Assembly (NCBI RefSeq): GCF_000225445.1
Contig: NC_017256.1
Location: 577,795-641,794 of the forward strand
DNA from: Buchnera aphidicola str. Ak (Acyrthosiphon kondoi)
GTDB lineage: Bacteria > Pseudomonadota > Gammaproteobacteria > Enterobacterales > Enterobacteriaceae
Reading direction: 5' to 3'
DNA length: 64,000 nt
Position numbers and translations under genes: made by a program. Positions 31,246 to 40,661 of the stretch are shown here, piece by piece (the stretch's first letter is position 1; every line of letters begins with the position of its first letter). Under the pieces are notes generated by a model. That model did no database searches and was not told where the DNA came from. It saw nothing but the letters and a program-made list of their open reading frames with translations.

Positions 31246-31260
31246 ATTCTTTTTAAGAAT
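31246..31260 (-). terminator. Weak hairpin downstream of pgi
   Basis: ATTCTT and AAGAAT form a 6-bp stem with a 3-base loop immediately after the pgi stop codon, between pgi and mtlA on the same strand. The stem is short and the T tract is interrupted, so this is a weak call. Confidence 0.3.
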
Positions 31261-31267
31261 AACATTT

Positions 31268-32920
31268 TTATATCATAAAAGATTTATAAAAATTTATAAG
31301 ACCTTTAGTTGAAGAATCATAACACTTATCTTTGATATTATTATTAGTTAAATAATCATAAATATTTTGAGATAATTCTTTTCCTATTTCCACACCCCAT
31401 TGATCAAAACTAAAAATATTTAATATATAACCTTGAACAAAAATTTTATGTTCATATAAAGCAATTAACGCTCCTAAATTATAAGGAGTAATTTTTCGGA
31501 TTAAAATTGAATTACTAGGTTGATTACCTTCACATATTTTGAAAGGTAAAATTTTATTTATATTATTATGATTTTTTTCAGAAAGCATTAATTCGTTTAA
31601 AACAGACTCTTTAGAATTACCAAAAGCTAGTGCTCGTGTTTGAGCAAAAAAATTAGATACTAATTTTATATGATGATTATCTAAATCATTATGAGAAAAA
31701 ACTGAAGCAATAAAATCACAAGGAATTAATTTAGTTCCTTGATGTATTAGTTGATAAAATGCATGTTGACCATTAGTGCCCGGTTCACCCCAAATAATAG
31801 GACCAGTTTGATAGTCTATTCTTTCTCCATTTCTATTAATTGATTTACCATTAGATTCCATATTAGATTGTTGAAAATATGCAGCAAAACGATGCATATA
31901 TTGATCATACGGTAATATTGCTTCTGTTTCAGAATTAAAAAAATTAGTATACCAAATACTAATTAAAGCCAACAATACCGGAATATTTTCATGATAACTG
32001 GCACTGTAAAAGTGATTGTCCATAGCATGAGCACCGTCTAAAAACTTTTCAAAATTATCAAATCCTATAGATAATATTATAGACAATCCAGCTGAAGACC
32101 ATAATGAAAAACGTCCGCCTACCCAATCCCAAAATTTAAAAATATTATTAATGTTGATTCCAAAATGTAAAACATTTTTTATGTTAGCTGATAAAGCAAA
32201 AAAATGCTTATCTAAAGTATTTTTACTTTTTGAATAACGTAAAAACCATTTTTTTGCACTATATGCATTAGTTATAGTTTCATCTGTTGTAAATGTTTTT
32301 GATGCAATTAAAAAAATAGTCTTTTCAGGATTAATTTTTTTTAAAACTTCAGATAAATGAGTGCCATCTATATTTGATACATAGTGCACGTTTAAATGAT
32401 TTTTATAAGGACGTAATGCTTCACTTACCATATATGGTCCTAAATCAGATCCACCGATACCAATATTTACAATATCAGAAATTGATTTTCCGGTATAACC
32501 TTTCCACTGTCCATTAATAACCATTTTTGAAAAATCTTTCATTTTTTTAAGTACAGCATTAATTTCTAACATAATATTACAATTATTTACAATAATAGGA
32601 CGATTAGCTCTATTACGTAATGCTATGTGTAATACAGAACGATCCTCTGTTTTATTAATCTTAGCACCAGAAAACATTAATTTTATTCCAGATTTTACAT
32701 CAGTTTCTTTAGCTAAATTTAATAAATACATTAAAGTTTCATCACTAATGCGATTTTTTGAAAAATCAATTAACATTTCATTTTTAAATAAAATTGAAAA
32801 TTTTTTAAATCGATTTAAATCAGATGAAAAAAGATCACTTAAGTGAATATTTTTTATTTTTTTAAAATGATTTTTTAAATCATAATAAGATTGAGTATTA
32901 TTGAAATTGATATTTTTCAT
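31268..32920 (-). CDS. pgi: Glucose-6-phosphate isomerase
   Basis: Pgi interconverts glucose 6-phosphate and fructose 6-phosphate. Family signatures are the sugar-binding [25 protein letters not shown], the [10 protein letters not shown] region and the C-terminal [11 protein letters not shown] chose the ATG at 32920 (MKNINFNN), which aligns with E. coli MKNINPTQ and gives 550 residues (E. coli 549); an in-frame ATG 25 codons upstream has no counterpart in the family. Its product pool connects with MtlD. Confidence 0.96.
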   Translation of the reverse strand: MKNINFNNTQSYYDLKNHFKKIKNIHLSDLFSSDLNRFKKFSILFKNEMLIDFSKNRISDETLMYLLNLAKETDVKSGIKLMFSGAKINKTEDRSVLHIALRNRANRPIIVNNCNIMLEINAVLKKMKDFSKMVINGQWKGYTGKSISDIVNIGIGGSDLGPYMVSEALRPYKNHLNVHYVSNIDGTHLSEVLKKINPEKTIFLIASKTFTTDETITNAYSAKKWFLRYSKSKNTLDKHFFALSANIKNVLHFGININNIFKFWDWVGGRFSLWSSAGLSIILSIGFDNFEKFLDGAHAMDNHFYSASYHENIPVLLALISIWYTNFFNSETEAILPYDQYMHRFAAYFQQSNMESNGKSINRNGERIDYQTGPIIWGEPGTNGQHAFYQLIHQGTKLIPCDFIASVFSHNDLDNHHIKLVSNFFAQTRALAFGNSKESVLNELMLSEKNHNNINKILPFKICEGNQPSNSILIRKITPYNLGALIALYEHKIFVQGYILNIFSFDQWGVEIGKELSQNIYDYLTNNNIKDKCYDSSTKGLINFYKSFMI

Positions 32921-33133
32921 AAAAGAATGGATCTCTCTCAAAATGTATAATAAATTATTTAATTTTTTTATATAAAAATATTTTATATTATTCAAAATAA
33001 TATATTTCTAATCAAAAAAATTTTATATATAATATAATTAGCACATATAATATAAAAATTAAATATTTCTATTATTCTTGCCTGAAATTAAATCTAATGT
33101 TAAATATAATATATTTCATAATCATAAAAAAAT

Positions 33134-33682
33134 ATGCAAATTAATAAAAAAAATTTAATCTGGATAGATTTAGAAATGACTGGACTTAATCCTAAAATAC
33201 ATCGTATTATTGAAATTGCTACATTAATTACAGATACTAATTTAAATATTATTTCAGAAGGTCCAGTTATTCCTATACATCAAAAAAAAGAACAGATTCT
33301 ACTAATGGATCAGTGGAATAAAAAAGTTCACACAAAAAATGGATTAATAAAACGCGTTGAAAAAAGTATATATAATGAAAAAAGAGCAGAATTTGAAACT
33401 ATACTTTTTTTAAAAAAATGGGTCCCTATTCAATCGTCTCCAATTTGTGGAAATAGTATTGCACAAGATCGAAGATTTTTATTTCGATATATGCCAAAAT
33501 TGGAAAATTATTTTCATTATCGATATATAGATGTTAGTACTCTTAAAGAATTAGCTTATCGTTGGAATCCAAAAATATGTGATAAATTTAAAAAAAATAG
33601 TAATCATAGAGCATTAGAAGATATTCATGAATCTGTTATAGAATTAGATTTTTATAAAAAAAATTTTTTGAAATTACAATAA
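33134..33682 (+). CDS. orn: Oligoribonuclease
   Basis: Orn degrades RNA fragments of two to five nucleotides and is essential in E. coli. The DEDDh exonuclease motifs are D12 and E14 in [19 protein letters not shown] and the final [12 protein letters not shown]. The 182 residues match E. coli. A tRNA-Gly follows, as orn is followed by glycine tRNAs in E. coli. Confidence 0.97.
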   Translation: MQINKKNLIWIDLEMTGLNPKIHRIIEIATLITDTNLNIISEGPVIPIHQKKEQILLMDQWNKKVHTKNGLIKRVEKSIYNEKRAEFETILFLKKWVPIQSSPICGNSIAQDRRFLFRYMPKLENYFHYRYIDVSTLKELAYRWNPKICDKFKKNSNHRALEDIHESVIELDFYKKNFLKLQ

Positions 33683-33780
33683 AAATAATTTTTTAGCAAA
33701 GAAAGCTTGAAAAATATATTTTATATATATAAAATATACTTATATTTAAAAGATATTAAATTTTATACGTGTTTATTATT

Positions 33781-33853
33781 GCGGGAATAGCTCAGTTGGT
33801 AGAGCACAACCTTGCCAAGGTTGGGGTCACGAGTTCGAGTCTCGTTTCCCGCT
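33781..33853 (+). tRNA. tRNA-Gly (GCC)
   Basis: A full cloverleaf with acceptor stem GCGGGAA/TTCCCGC, anticodon loop TTGCCAA (GCC) and T arm GAGTTCGAGTCTC. It is nearly identical to E. coli glyV. The discriminator is T and CCA is not encoded. E. coli has three copies (glyV, X, Y) at this position after orn; one remains. Confidence 0.97.
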
Positions 33854-33964
33854 TAAATTTCTATTAAAAATAATAATTAAATAGTTACTGTAATAAAAAT
33901 ATACACTTTAAAATTTAAAAAATATTTTTCTTGTAGATTAGACATAAAAAATTTAGGAAAATTT

Positions 33965-34833
33965 ATGATTTTTTATTCTTATAAATGGATAATATTTTTT
34001 ATATTTTTATTTGCATTTCAAACTGAAGCCAATAATAAAAATAATATTTTTTTAAAAACAATTATTCAAAAAAAAAAATAAATTTTTATACTGCAAAACA
34101 ACCATCTAAAAAATACAAAAATAACAATATAATTTTATCAAAAAAAATCATAATAGTCATAGATGCAGGACATGGCGGACACGATCCCGGAGCAGTTAAT
34201 GTTAAGGGAACACAAGAAAAAAAGATAAACATTGAAATAGCGCTTCGATTAAAAAAATTACTAAACAATGATAGTATATTTTATACAATTCTAACTCGTA
34301 ATAATGATTCTTTTCTGTCATTAAAAAAAAGAAAACAATTTCTCAAAAAACATCACGTAAATTTATTGATATCTATTCACGCTGATTCTTCTAAAAAACA
34401 ATATGTATCAGGAGCATCTATTTGGATGGTCTCAAGGACTAGAATAAATCGTGAAATTAATAATTACTTAAAAAAAAAATCGACGATGTTTTTATCTAAA
34501 AATATCGAATATATATTTAACGAAAATAAATACGATTTTTTTTTAAAAAAAACTATTCTAGATTTGCAATTTAATAATTGTCAAAAAATAGCATTAGATT
34601 TATCTAAAGAAATATTAAAACAACTTAAGAAAAATATAAAATTAAACAAAATATATCCAAATTATGGTAGTTTAGGTATATTAAGTTCTATTAACACACC
34701 TTCTATATTAATAGAAACCGGCTTTATTACAAATTTTCTAGAAGAAAAAAAGTTAAGAACTGCTGATCACCAAAATAAAATTGCTAATTCTATTTATTTA
34801 GCTCTTAAAAATTATTTTAATAATTCGTTTTGA
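33965..34833 (+). pseudogene. amiB: N-acetylmuramoyl-L-alanine amidase AmiB, frameshifted at A11
   Basis: AmiB cleaves septal peptidoglycan to separate daughter cells. From the ATG at 33965 a signal peptide is clear (MIFYSYKWIIFFIFLFAF, then QTEA), but the frame stops at 34079-34081 just after eleven adenines (34068-34078). Adding one A joins it to a long open frame with the zinc amidase motifs DAGHGGHDPGA, TQEKK, SIHAD and ETGFI, ending at 34833. The restored protein would have 289 residues. The AMIN and linker region of E. coli AmiB is missing, so this is the catalytic domain with a secretion signal. The second frame is otherwise intact, which suggests expression through poly(A) slippage, recent breakage, or an assembly error. 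Confidence 0.88.
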
Positions 34834-34873
34834 TTTCAAAAAATAAACATATTTAAAGGTGTTATCTTTATTA

Positions 34874-34907
34874 TTAAGCATCTAAACATTTAATTTAAGA
34901 TGCTTAA
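34874..34907 (+). terminator. Terminator between convergent amiB and rpmE
   Basis: TTAAGCATCT at 34874-34883 pairs with AGATGCTTAA at 34898-34907, and a six-T run follows at 34909-34914. The position between two convergent genes suits termination of amiB; in the other direction it could also serve rpmE. Confidence 0.6.
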
Positions 34908-34919
34908 ATTTTTTAAGTA

Positions 34920-35138
34920 TTAGTTTAACTCTTTCTTAGTAAATTTAAAGCGTTTTTTAAATCTTTCAACACGACCTCCAGTATCAATAACCCTTTGTTT
35001 TCCTGTATAGAATGGATGACATTTTGCACATATATCTAAATTCAGATTATGATTAATAGTAGAAAAAACTTCAATTATGTTTCCACAAGAACAAGTAGCT
35101 GTTATCTTAGAATAACAAGGATGGATTTTTTTTTTCAT
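34920..35138 (-). CDS. rpmE: 50S ribosomal protein L31 (zinc-binding type)
   Basis: L31 bridges the two ribosomal subunits. The protein [20 protein letters not shown] carries four cysteines of the zinc-binding form (C16, C18, C37, C40) and the conserved [23 protein letters not shown] chose the ATG at 35138, which matches the E. coli start and has AGGA upstream; an ATG seven codons earlier exists. In E. coli rpmE is followed in the other direction by priA, cytR, ftsN and hslV; here only an ftsN relic remains before hslV. Confidence 0.96.
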   Translation of the reverse strand: MKKKIHPCYSKITATCSCGNIIEVFSTINHNLNLDICAKCHPFYTGKQRVIDTGGRVERFKKRFKFTKKELN

Positions 35139-35206
35139 ATAGAACATTCCTAAATTCATTTTAAATATCTATATTTATTAGACAATTATTAATATATTAA
35201 TACTAA

Positions 35207-35398
35207 AAAATTAAATTCATTTATATATATTTAATTTTAATATCTGTATCATTTATTTTTTTTATTTTTTTAGATATAAATTTGAAAAAATTTCCTCAAA
35301 TAAAACATAAAAAAATTGTAAGAAATAAAAAAAATAATGAATTACTTCCTAAAGTAAAACAGAAATGGAAATATATTCACAAACTAAAAAATTTATAA
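35207..35398 (+). pseudogene. ftsN: Relic or minimal form of cell-division gene ftsN
   Basis: A 63-codon open stretch ends at a TAA at 35396-35398. It encodes a hydrophobic segment (IYLILILISVSFIFFIFL), then a basic linker, then LLPKVKQKWKYIHKL. The last part aligns with E. coli FtsN LPPKPEERWRYIKEL, which lies in the essential periplasmic segment (about residues 75-93); the key W83, Y85 and L89 are all kept. Distance from membrane segment to Trp is also similar. The position, between rpmE and hslV, is that of ftsN in E. coli. The glutamine-rich linker and SPOR domain are absent, and no ATG, GTG or TTG precedes the membrane segment in frame, so this is either a relic or a tiny protein with an unusual start. 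Confidence 0.72.
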
Positions 35399-35608
35399 AA
35401 TCTATATTTTTTAAAATTAATAAAATTTAATTATTAGTCTTTTATATAATTGAACAAATTATTTAAAAAAATATTTTAAAAAAATAATATAACCAGAAAA
35501 TCATACGTTATTTTAAAAAAAATAGCTAATTACATCTTATATAAAATATTTTATATTAATAGAAAATTATATAAGAAACAAAAATATTATTTTGAAGAGG
35601 TTTTTCTT

Positions 35609-36139
35609 GTGACCACAATATTAAGCGTAAGGTTAAAAAATAAAGTAGTAATTGGAGGTGATGGACAAGCAACTTTAGGCAATACAATTATGAAAAGTAA
35701 TGTAAAAAAAATTAGATCTTTGTATCATGAAAAAGTAATTGCTGGTTTTGCAGGAGGAACTGCAGATGCATTTACTTTATTTGAAATGTTTGAAAAAAAA
35801 TTATCTATGTATCAGGGTCAATTACAACGTGCAGCTATTGAATTAGCAAAAGATTGGCGATCTGATAGAATGCTACGAAAACTTGAAGCTCTATTAGCAG
35901 TTGCTGATAAAGAAACTTCATTAATAATTACAGGAAACGGAGATGTAATACAACCTGAAGATGATTTAATAGCAATAGGATCAGGAGGTTCTTATGCTCA
36001 ATCTTCTGCTCGAGCATTAATAGATAATACTAATTTAGACGCAAATGAAATTGTAAAAAAATCATTAAATATCGCTGCTAATATTTGCATATATACAAAT
36101 CATACCTTCACTATAAAAGAACTATTTTCAGAAAAATAA
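35609..36139 (+). CDS. hslV: ATP-dependent protease peptidase HslV
   Basis: HslV forms the two-ring peptidase of the HslUV protease. Translation starts at GTG (MTTILSVR); removal of Met exposes the catalytic Thr, as in E. coli. GAGG lies upstream at a good distance. Conserved stretches include [23 protein letters not shown] and IGSGGSYA. It has 176 residues, as in E. coli, and hslU follows after 12 bp. Confidence 0.97.
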   Translation: MTTILSVRLKNKVVIGGDGQATLGNTIMKSNVKKIRSLYHEKVIAGFAGGTADAFTLFEMFEKKLSMYQGQLQRAAIELAKDWRSDRMLRKLEALLAVADKETSLIITGNGDVIQPEDDLIAIGSGGSYAQSSARALIDNTNLDANEIVKKSLNIAANICIYTNHTFTIKELFSEK

Positions 36140-36151
36140 GGACTATTCTCT

Positions 36152-37483
36152 ATGTCTGAAATGACTCCTCCTCAAATTGTTTCTGAACTTGATAAATTTA
36201 TTATTGGTCAAGAAAAAGCAAAAAGAGCTGTCTCTATTGCATTAAGAAATCGTTGGCGCCGTATGCAGTTAAATAGTGAGCTTCGTCATGAAATCACACC
36301 TAAAAACATTTTAATGATTGGTCCTACAGGCGTAGGTAAAACAGAAATTGCAAGACGTTTAGCTAAATTAGCAAATTCTCCTTTTATTAAAGTAGAAGCA
36401 ACTAAATTTACTGAAGTAGGGTATGTTGGAAAAGAGGTGGATTCAATTATTCGCGACTTAACTGATGCTGCGATAAAAATGATTCGAATTAAAAAAATTG
36501 AAACAAATAAAATTCGAGTAGAAGAAATAGTAGAGGAGAAAATATTAGATGTTCTTGTTCCTAGACCTAAAAAAAATTGGACAGAAAATGAAAAAAATGA
36601 AAGTCTTTTAAAAACAATTCAGATATTTCGAAAAAAACTACGCGAAGGTGTGTTAGATGAAAAAGAAATAGAAATAAATGTATTAGCAACTACTATGGGG
36701 GTCGAAATAATGGCACCTCCAGGAATGGAAGAGTTAACTAGTCAATTACAATCTTTATTCCAAAATTTAGGGGGACATAAAAAAAATAGCAGACGTCTTA
36801 AAATTAAAGATGCCATCATACTATTAAAAGAAGAAGAAGCAGCTAAATTAATTAATCAAGAAGAAATTAAAAAAGAAGCAATTAATGCAGTTGAACAACA
36901 TGGCATAGTTTTTATTGATGAGATTGATAAAATATGTAAACGAGGTGATTCTTCTGGTCCAGATATCTCTCGAGAGGGAGTACAAAGAGATTTGCTTCCT
37001 TTAGTTGAGGGATGTACTGTCTCTACTAAATATGGCATGGTTAAAACGGATCATATTTTATTTATTGCATCTGGAGCATTTCAAACATCTACACCATCTG
37101 ATTTAATTCCTGAATTACAAGGACGTCTTCCAATTAAAGTTGAATTACAAGCACTTACAATTGATGATTTTGAAAAAATTTTAACTGAACCTACAGCATC
37201 TATTACGACCCAATATAAAGCGCTGATGGAAACAGAAGGTGTTTGTATTAATTTTACGAAAGAAGGAATACGTAATATTGCAGAAGCAGCTTGGAAAGTC
37301 AATGAATCTATGGAAAATATTGGAGCTCGTCGATTGCATACTATATTAGAAAAGTTAATGGAAGATATATCATTTAATGCTAGCGACAATAAAGGCAATA
37401 CGATTGAAATTAATTCAAGTTATGTGGGAGAACATTTAGATCAATTAATATCTAATGAAGATCTTAGCCGTTTTATTTTATAG
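36152..37483 (+). CDS. hslU: ATPase subunit HslU
   Basis: HslU is the AAA+ unfoldase that feeds HslV. Walker A is GPTGVGKT at residues 57-64, Walker B is VFIDEIDKI, and the I domain sits between them. The sensor regions and the C-terminal tail that docks into HslV (DLSRFIL) are present. The 443 residues equal E. coli HslU. It is co-transcribed with hslV. Confidence 0.97.
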   Translation: MSEMTPPQIVSELDKFIIGQEKAKRAVSIALRNRWRRMQLNSELRHEITPKNILMIGPTGVGKTEIARRLAKLANSPFIKVEATKFTEVGYVGKEVDSIIRDLTDAAIKMIRIKKIETNKIRVEEIVEEKILDVLVPRPKKNWTENEKNESLLKTIQIFRKKLREGVLDEKEIEINVLATTMGVEIMAPPGMEELTSQLQSLFQNLGGHKKNSRRLKIKDAIILLKEEEAAKLINQEEIKKEAINAVEQHGIVFIDEIDKICKRGDSSGPDISREGVQRDLLPLVEGCTVSTKYGMVKTDHILFIASGAFQTSTPSDLIPELQGRLPIKVELQALTIDDFEKILTEPTASITTQYKALMETEGVCINFTKEGIRNIAEAAWKVNESMENIGARRLHTILEKLMEDISFNASDNKGNTIEINSSYVGEHLDQLISNEDLSRFIL

Positions 37484-37501
37484 TTTTATTTAAAATATTT
37501 G

Positions 37502-37528
37502 TCCATTATTATTTTTTTATAAAATGGA
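37502..37528 (+). terminator. Probable hslVU terminator
   Basis: TCCATT (37502-37507) pairs with AATGGA (37523-37528) shortly after the hslU stop, followed by a six-T run at 37535-37540. The loop is large and AT-rich, so confidence is moderate. Confidence 0.5.
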
Positions 37529-37580
37529 TGAATATTTTTTGATATTATAAAAAATAAATCTAAATTAATTTAAAATTACT

Positions 37581-37608
37581 ATTGAAAAAAAGAAATAAGA
37601 CCCTACTA
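37581..37608 (+). promoter_or_regulatory. Candidate sigma-32 heat-shock promoter of ibpA
   Basis: ATTGAAA at 37581-37587 resembles the sigma-32 -35 element CTTGAAA, and CCCTACTA at 37601-37608 partly resembles the -10 CCCCATNT, with 13 bp between. It lies about 90 bp upstream of ibpA. The spacer opens with a run of adenines broken by a G. Confidence 0.5.
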
Positions 37609-37695
37609 TGAAATAAAACGTTTTTTGATTTTTTATAAGTCAATATTTAAAATATAAATATTCTATAACAAAAAAATATTAAAGAGGAACTGTCT

Positions 37696-38178
37696 ATGTC
37701 TTATCGTTCTCTTTCATTTATACCAAATTTTAATGATCATGATATTTTTTCAAATAGATTTAATCAAATTGATAAAATGTTTAGTACTTTAACAGGAGAG
37801 AAACCGATATCTGACACACCAAAATATAATCTATGTCAAATAAACGATATTGAATATCAATTAACACTTAGTATTCCCGGATATAAAGAAAAAGAACTAG
37901 ATATATCTGTACATAACAACCAATTGTCTATTCAAGGAAAAAAAGAAGATAAACAAAAAGTTAATAATGAAGAAAATTATAAATGGTTACATAAAGGGAT
38001 AATGTTTAATAATTTTTCTTTAAATTTTAATTTAGAACACAAAATCAAAGTAAAAACAGCAGAGTTATCTTTAGGTTTATTAAAATTGAATTTTGAATGT
38101 AATATTCCAGAAGAAGAAAAACCTAAAAAAATATTGATTAATATTCCTAATGATACTAAAAAAATTGATAAAAAATAA
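37696..38178 (+). CDS. ibpA: Small heat-shock protein IbpA
   Basis: IbpA holds aggregating proteins for refolding by DnaK and ClpB. The alpha-crystallin domain covers about residues 45-150 with SIPGYKEKELDISVHNNQL and the GLLKLNFE strand. At 160 residues it is longer than E. coli IbpA (137). AAAGAGGAA lies upstream of the ATG. It is the only small heat-shock protein seen in the window. Upstream lies a plausible sigma-32 promoter. Confidence 0.93.
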   Translation: MSYRSLSFIPNFNDHDIFSNRFNQIDKMFSTLTGEKPISDTPKYNLCQINDIEYQLTLSIPGYKEKELDISVHNNQLSIQGKKEDKQKVNNEENYKWLHKGIMFNNFSLNFNLEHKIKVKTAELSLGLLKLNFECNIPEEEKPKKILINIPNDTKKIDKK

Positions 38179-38193
38179 AACTAAAAAAATAAA

Positions 38194-38229
38194 AAATCAT
38201 TGTACTTATAAAAATAAGTACAATGATTT
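38194..38229. terminator. Perfect 16-bp hairpin between ibpA and fpr
   Basis: AAATCATTGTACTTAT (38194-38209) is exactly complementary to 38214-38229, with a four-A loop. It starts 15 bp after the ibpA stop. On the plus strand only three Ts end the stem; on the minus strand a long T-rich tract follows. It probably ends ibpA transcripts or protects their 3' end, and separates fpr from heat-shock control. Confidence 0.65.
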
Positions 38230-38255
38230 AACTAATATATTATTGAGAATAAATA

Positions 38256-39014
38256 ATGAATCCATGGATTAACGCAGATGTTTTAACAGTAAAGAGATGG
38301 ACTAAAAATTTATTCAGTCTTATTTTAAATGCTCCTATAGAACCTTTCTATGCAGGACAATTTACTAAATTAGCTTTATATAATAATCATACTTTAAATA
38401 AAAATAAAATCCAAAGAGCATATTCATATGTAAATGCTCCTAATGAAAAAATATTGGAAATTTACATTGTTCGTGTGCTTAATGGACAACTTAGTAATCT
38501 ATTATATAATCTCAACACTGGTGATAAAGTTTTTATCAAAAAAAAATCATTTGGTTTTTTTATTATAGATGAAATACCAGATTGCGAAATATTGTGGATG
38601 TTTGCAACAGGTACTGGTATAGGTCCTTATTTTTCAATTTTAAAAGAAGGTAAAAATATGGATCGATTTAATCATATCGTTTTAACGCATGCAGTGCGAT
38701 ATCAAAATGAATTAACTTATCTGCCTCTCATGAAAGAATTAGATCAAAAATATAATGGAAAACTAAAAATTCAAACAATTACTAGTAGAGAAAAAAATAA
38801 AAACTCTTTATTTGGTAGAATACCTTCTTTATTAAAAAGTGAAATATTAGAAAAAAATATTGGTCTGTCAATAAATCCTGAAACCTCACATGTTATGTTG
38901 TGCGGAAATCCTTCTATGGTAAAAGATACATTTTTATTTTTAAAAAACAATAGAAAAATGGAAAAACATTTACGTCGAAAAAAAGGAAATATTACAATGG
39001 AAAATTATTGGTAA
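38256..39014 (+). CDS. fpr: Ferredoxin/flavodoxin-NADP+ reductase
   Basis: Fpr passes electrons between NADPH and ferredoxin or flavodoxin. The FAD-binding motif is in RAYSYVNAP, the NADP region includes [15 protein letters not shown] and [11 protein letters not shown]. It has 252 residues (E. coli 248). A likely partner, the ferredoxin Fdx, is encoded later in this window. It is convergent with epmA, 19 bp apart. Confidence 0.95.
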   Translation: MNPWINADVLTVKRWTKNLFSLILNAPIEPFYAGQFTKLALYNNHTLNKNKIQRAYSYVNAPNEKILEIYIVRVLNGQLSNLLYNLNTGDKVFIKKKSFGFFIIDEIPDCEILWMFATGTGIGPYFSILKEGKNMDRFNHIVLTHAVRYQNELTYLPLMKELDQKYNGKLKIQTITSREKNKNSLFGRIPSLLKSEILEKNIGLSINPETSHVMLCGNPSMVKDTFLFLKNNRKMEKHLRRKKGNITMENYW

Positions 39015-39033
39015 AATATTTTTTCTGTTAGTT

Positions 39034-40008
39034 TTAACAACGATCTAATGGAAAAGAAATAACTTCATTGATATTTTTTTTATTTAAAATCAACATAATC
39101 AATCGATCTAAACCAATAGCTACTCCAGAACAAGGAGGTAAACCATAAGATAAAGCATCTAAAAAAAAACTATCTATTTTTCGCTCAGGAAGATTGATAG
39201 AACAACGTTCTTTATTATCTTTGATAAAACGTTTTTTTTGTTCATTTGCATCTGTAAGTTCATAAAAACCATTCCCTATTTCTACTCCTTTGAAAAAAAT
39301 TTCAAATCTTTCTGATATACGAGGATCTTTTGAATTAATAGCAGCAAGAGAAGCCTGTTCTGCAGGGAAATGATAAACAAATAAAGGTTTTTCTTTTGCT
39401 AGATTAGGCTCTATTTTTAATGTGAATAATAATTGTATGAATTTGCTTAAATTATTTTCAAGATGAGTCAAATGTTCTAATTTTAATTTTTTAGATAATT
39501 GATGTAATTCTAATAAATTAGTAGAAAGAGGATCGATATTAAAAAATTCTATAAATAAATCTTGATAAGAAATTTTATCTGATTTGTTACATCTTAATAT
39601 AATTTTAAGAAATTCATCTATTTCTTTTATAAATTCTTTCATTGAATAAAATGGTTGATACCATTCTAACATAGTAAATTCTGGGTTATGATATCGACCT
39701 AATTCATTATTTCTAAAACTATGACAAATTTGATATATAGGTCCACTTTTAGATGCTAATAAACGTTTCATATGGTATTCTGGACTAGTAATTAACCATA
39801 ATTTTAACTTATCAATATAATTTAATGAAAAATAATTAGTTTCAAATGATACTAAATTTACATCAGTAACTGTTGAACGTGACAAAATCGGTGTTTCTAC
39901 TTCAAGAATATTTTTTTGTGAAAAAAACAAACGAATATTAGAGATAATTTTTGATCTCTTGATTAGATTTTTAATAGAAATACTAGGTTTCCAATTTTTT
40001 TTTTTCAT
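39034..40008 (-). CDS. epmA: EF-P-(R)-beta-lysine ligase EpmA (GenX/PoxA)
   Basis: EpmA, a lysyl-tRNA synthetase catalytic-domain paralogue, attaches beta-lysine to elongation factor P, which helps ribosomes through proline runs. Class II motifs are FRNNELGRYHNPEFTMLEWY (motif 2) and GVAIGLDRL (motif 3); the anticodon-binding domain is absent, which excludes LysS. It has 324 residues (E. coli 325). The start codon is followed directly by eleven adenines, yet the frame is correct. Confidence 0.95.
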   Translation of the reverse strand: MKKKNWKPSISIKNLIKRSKIISNIRLFFSQKNILEVETPILSRSTVTDVNLVSFETNYFSLNYIDKLKLWLITSPEYHMKRLLASKSGPIYQICHSFRNNELGRYHNPEFTMLEWYQPFYSMKEFIKEIDEFLKIILRCNKSDKISYQDLFIEFFNIDPLSTNLLELHQLSKKLKLEHLTHLENNLSKFIQLLFTLKIEPNLAKEKPLFVYHFPAEQASLAAINSKDPRISERFEIFFKGVEIGNGFYELTDANEQKKRFIKDNKERCSINLPERKIDSFFLDALSYGLPPCSGVAIGLDRLIMLILNKKNINEVISFPLDRC

Positions 40009-40078
40009 TTTAATTTTCTTTAAAAATTTATTAAGGTTTAGAAAAATTACTTACCAATAGAATACAAAAATAAAAAAT

Positions 40079-40576
40079 ATGAATAAAAATGCAATATATC
40101 CAGGTACATTTGATCCAATTACATACGGACATTTAGATATTATAACACGTGCAACAAAAATATTTGATAATATAACTATTGCTATTTCCAATAATTTTAA
40201 AAAAAAACCCATTTTTAATTTAAAAGAACGAATAGAATTGACTAGAAAGGTCACACTTCATCTAAAAAATGTAAAAAAAATACTTGGATTTGATGATTTA
40301 CTTGCTAATTTAGCAAAAAAAGAAAAAGCTAATATTTTAATTAGAGGAGTTCGAACAATATTTGATTTTGATTATGAAATAAAATTAGCGGCTATAAATA
40401 AACAAATTTATCCAGATTTAGATAGTATATTTTTACTTTCTTCTAAAGAAGTTTCTTTTATATCCTCATCTTTTGTTAAAGAAATAGCAAAATATAAAGG
40501 TGATGTAAAACCCTATCTTCCTGAAGAAGTTCATTCGGCATTATTAAGAAAGCTTAATCATTTTTCTATAAAATAA
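40079..40576 (+). CDS. coaD: Phosphopantetheine adenylyltransferase
   Basis: CoaD makes dephospho-CoA from 4'-phosphopantetheine and ATP. The nucleotidyltransferase motif is T10-FDPITYG-H18, with LIRGVRTIFDFDYE and the C-terminal ISSSFVKEIA conserved. It has 165 residues (E. coli 159). A perfect hairpin follows. Confidence 0.96.
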   Translation: MNKNAIYPGTFDPITYGHLDIITRATKIFDNITIAISNNFKKKPIFNLKERIELTRKVTLHLKNVKKILGFDDLLANLAKKEKANILIRGVRTIFDFDYEIKLAAINKQIYPDLDSIFLLSSKEVSFISSSFVKEIAKYKGDVKPYLPEEVHSALLRKLNHFSIK

Positions 40577-40588
40577 AAACGTATTTGT

Positions 40589-40623
40589 TAAAATAGTAGG
40601 GTAGACAATACCCTACTATTTTA
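40589..40623. terminator. Bidirectional terminator between coaD and the orphan gene
   Basis: A perfect 15-bp stem (40589-40603 with 40609-40623) has a five-base loop, four G-C pairs and A/T runs on both flanks of the stem. It lies 13 bp after coaD and 39 bp after the convergent orphan gene, so it can serve both. Confidence 0.75.
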
Positions 40624-40661
40624 CTAAAAATCAAATATTCATATATATAAATATACAATTT

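Noticed and set aside
34366..34833. Short amidase gene starting at ATG 34366
   Set aside because: The conserved DAGHGG zinc site lies upstream in the same frame, so this is an internal Met of amiB.
35282..35398. TTG start at 35282 for the ftsN relic
   Set aside because: It would omit the membrane segment and leave the peptide in the cytoplasm, so it does not rescue an FtsN-like product.
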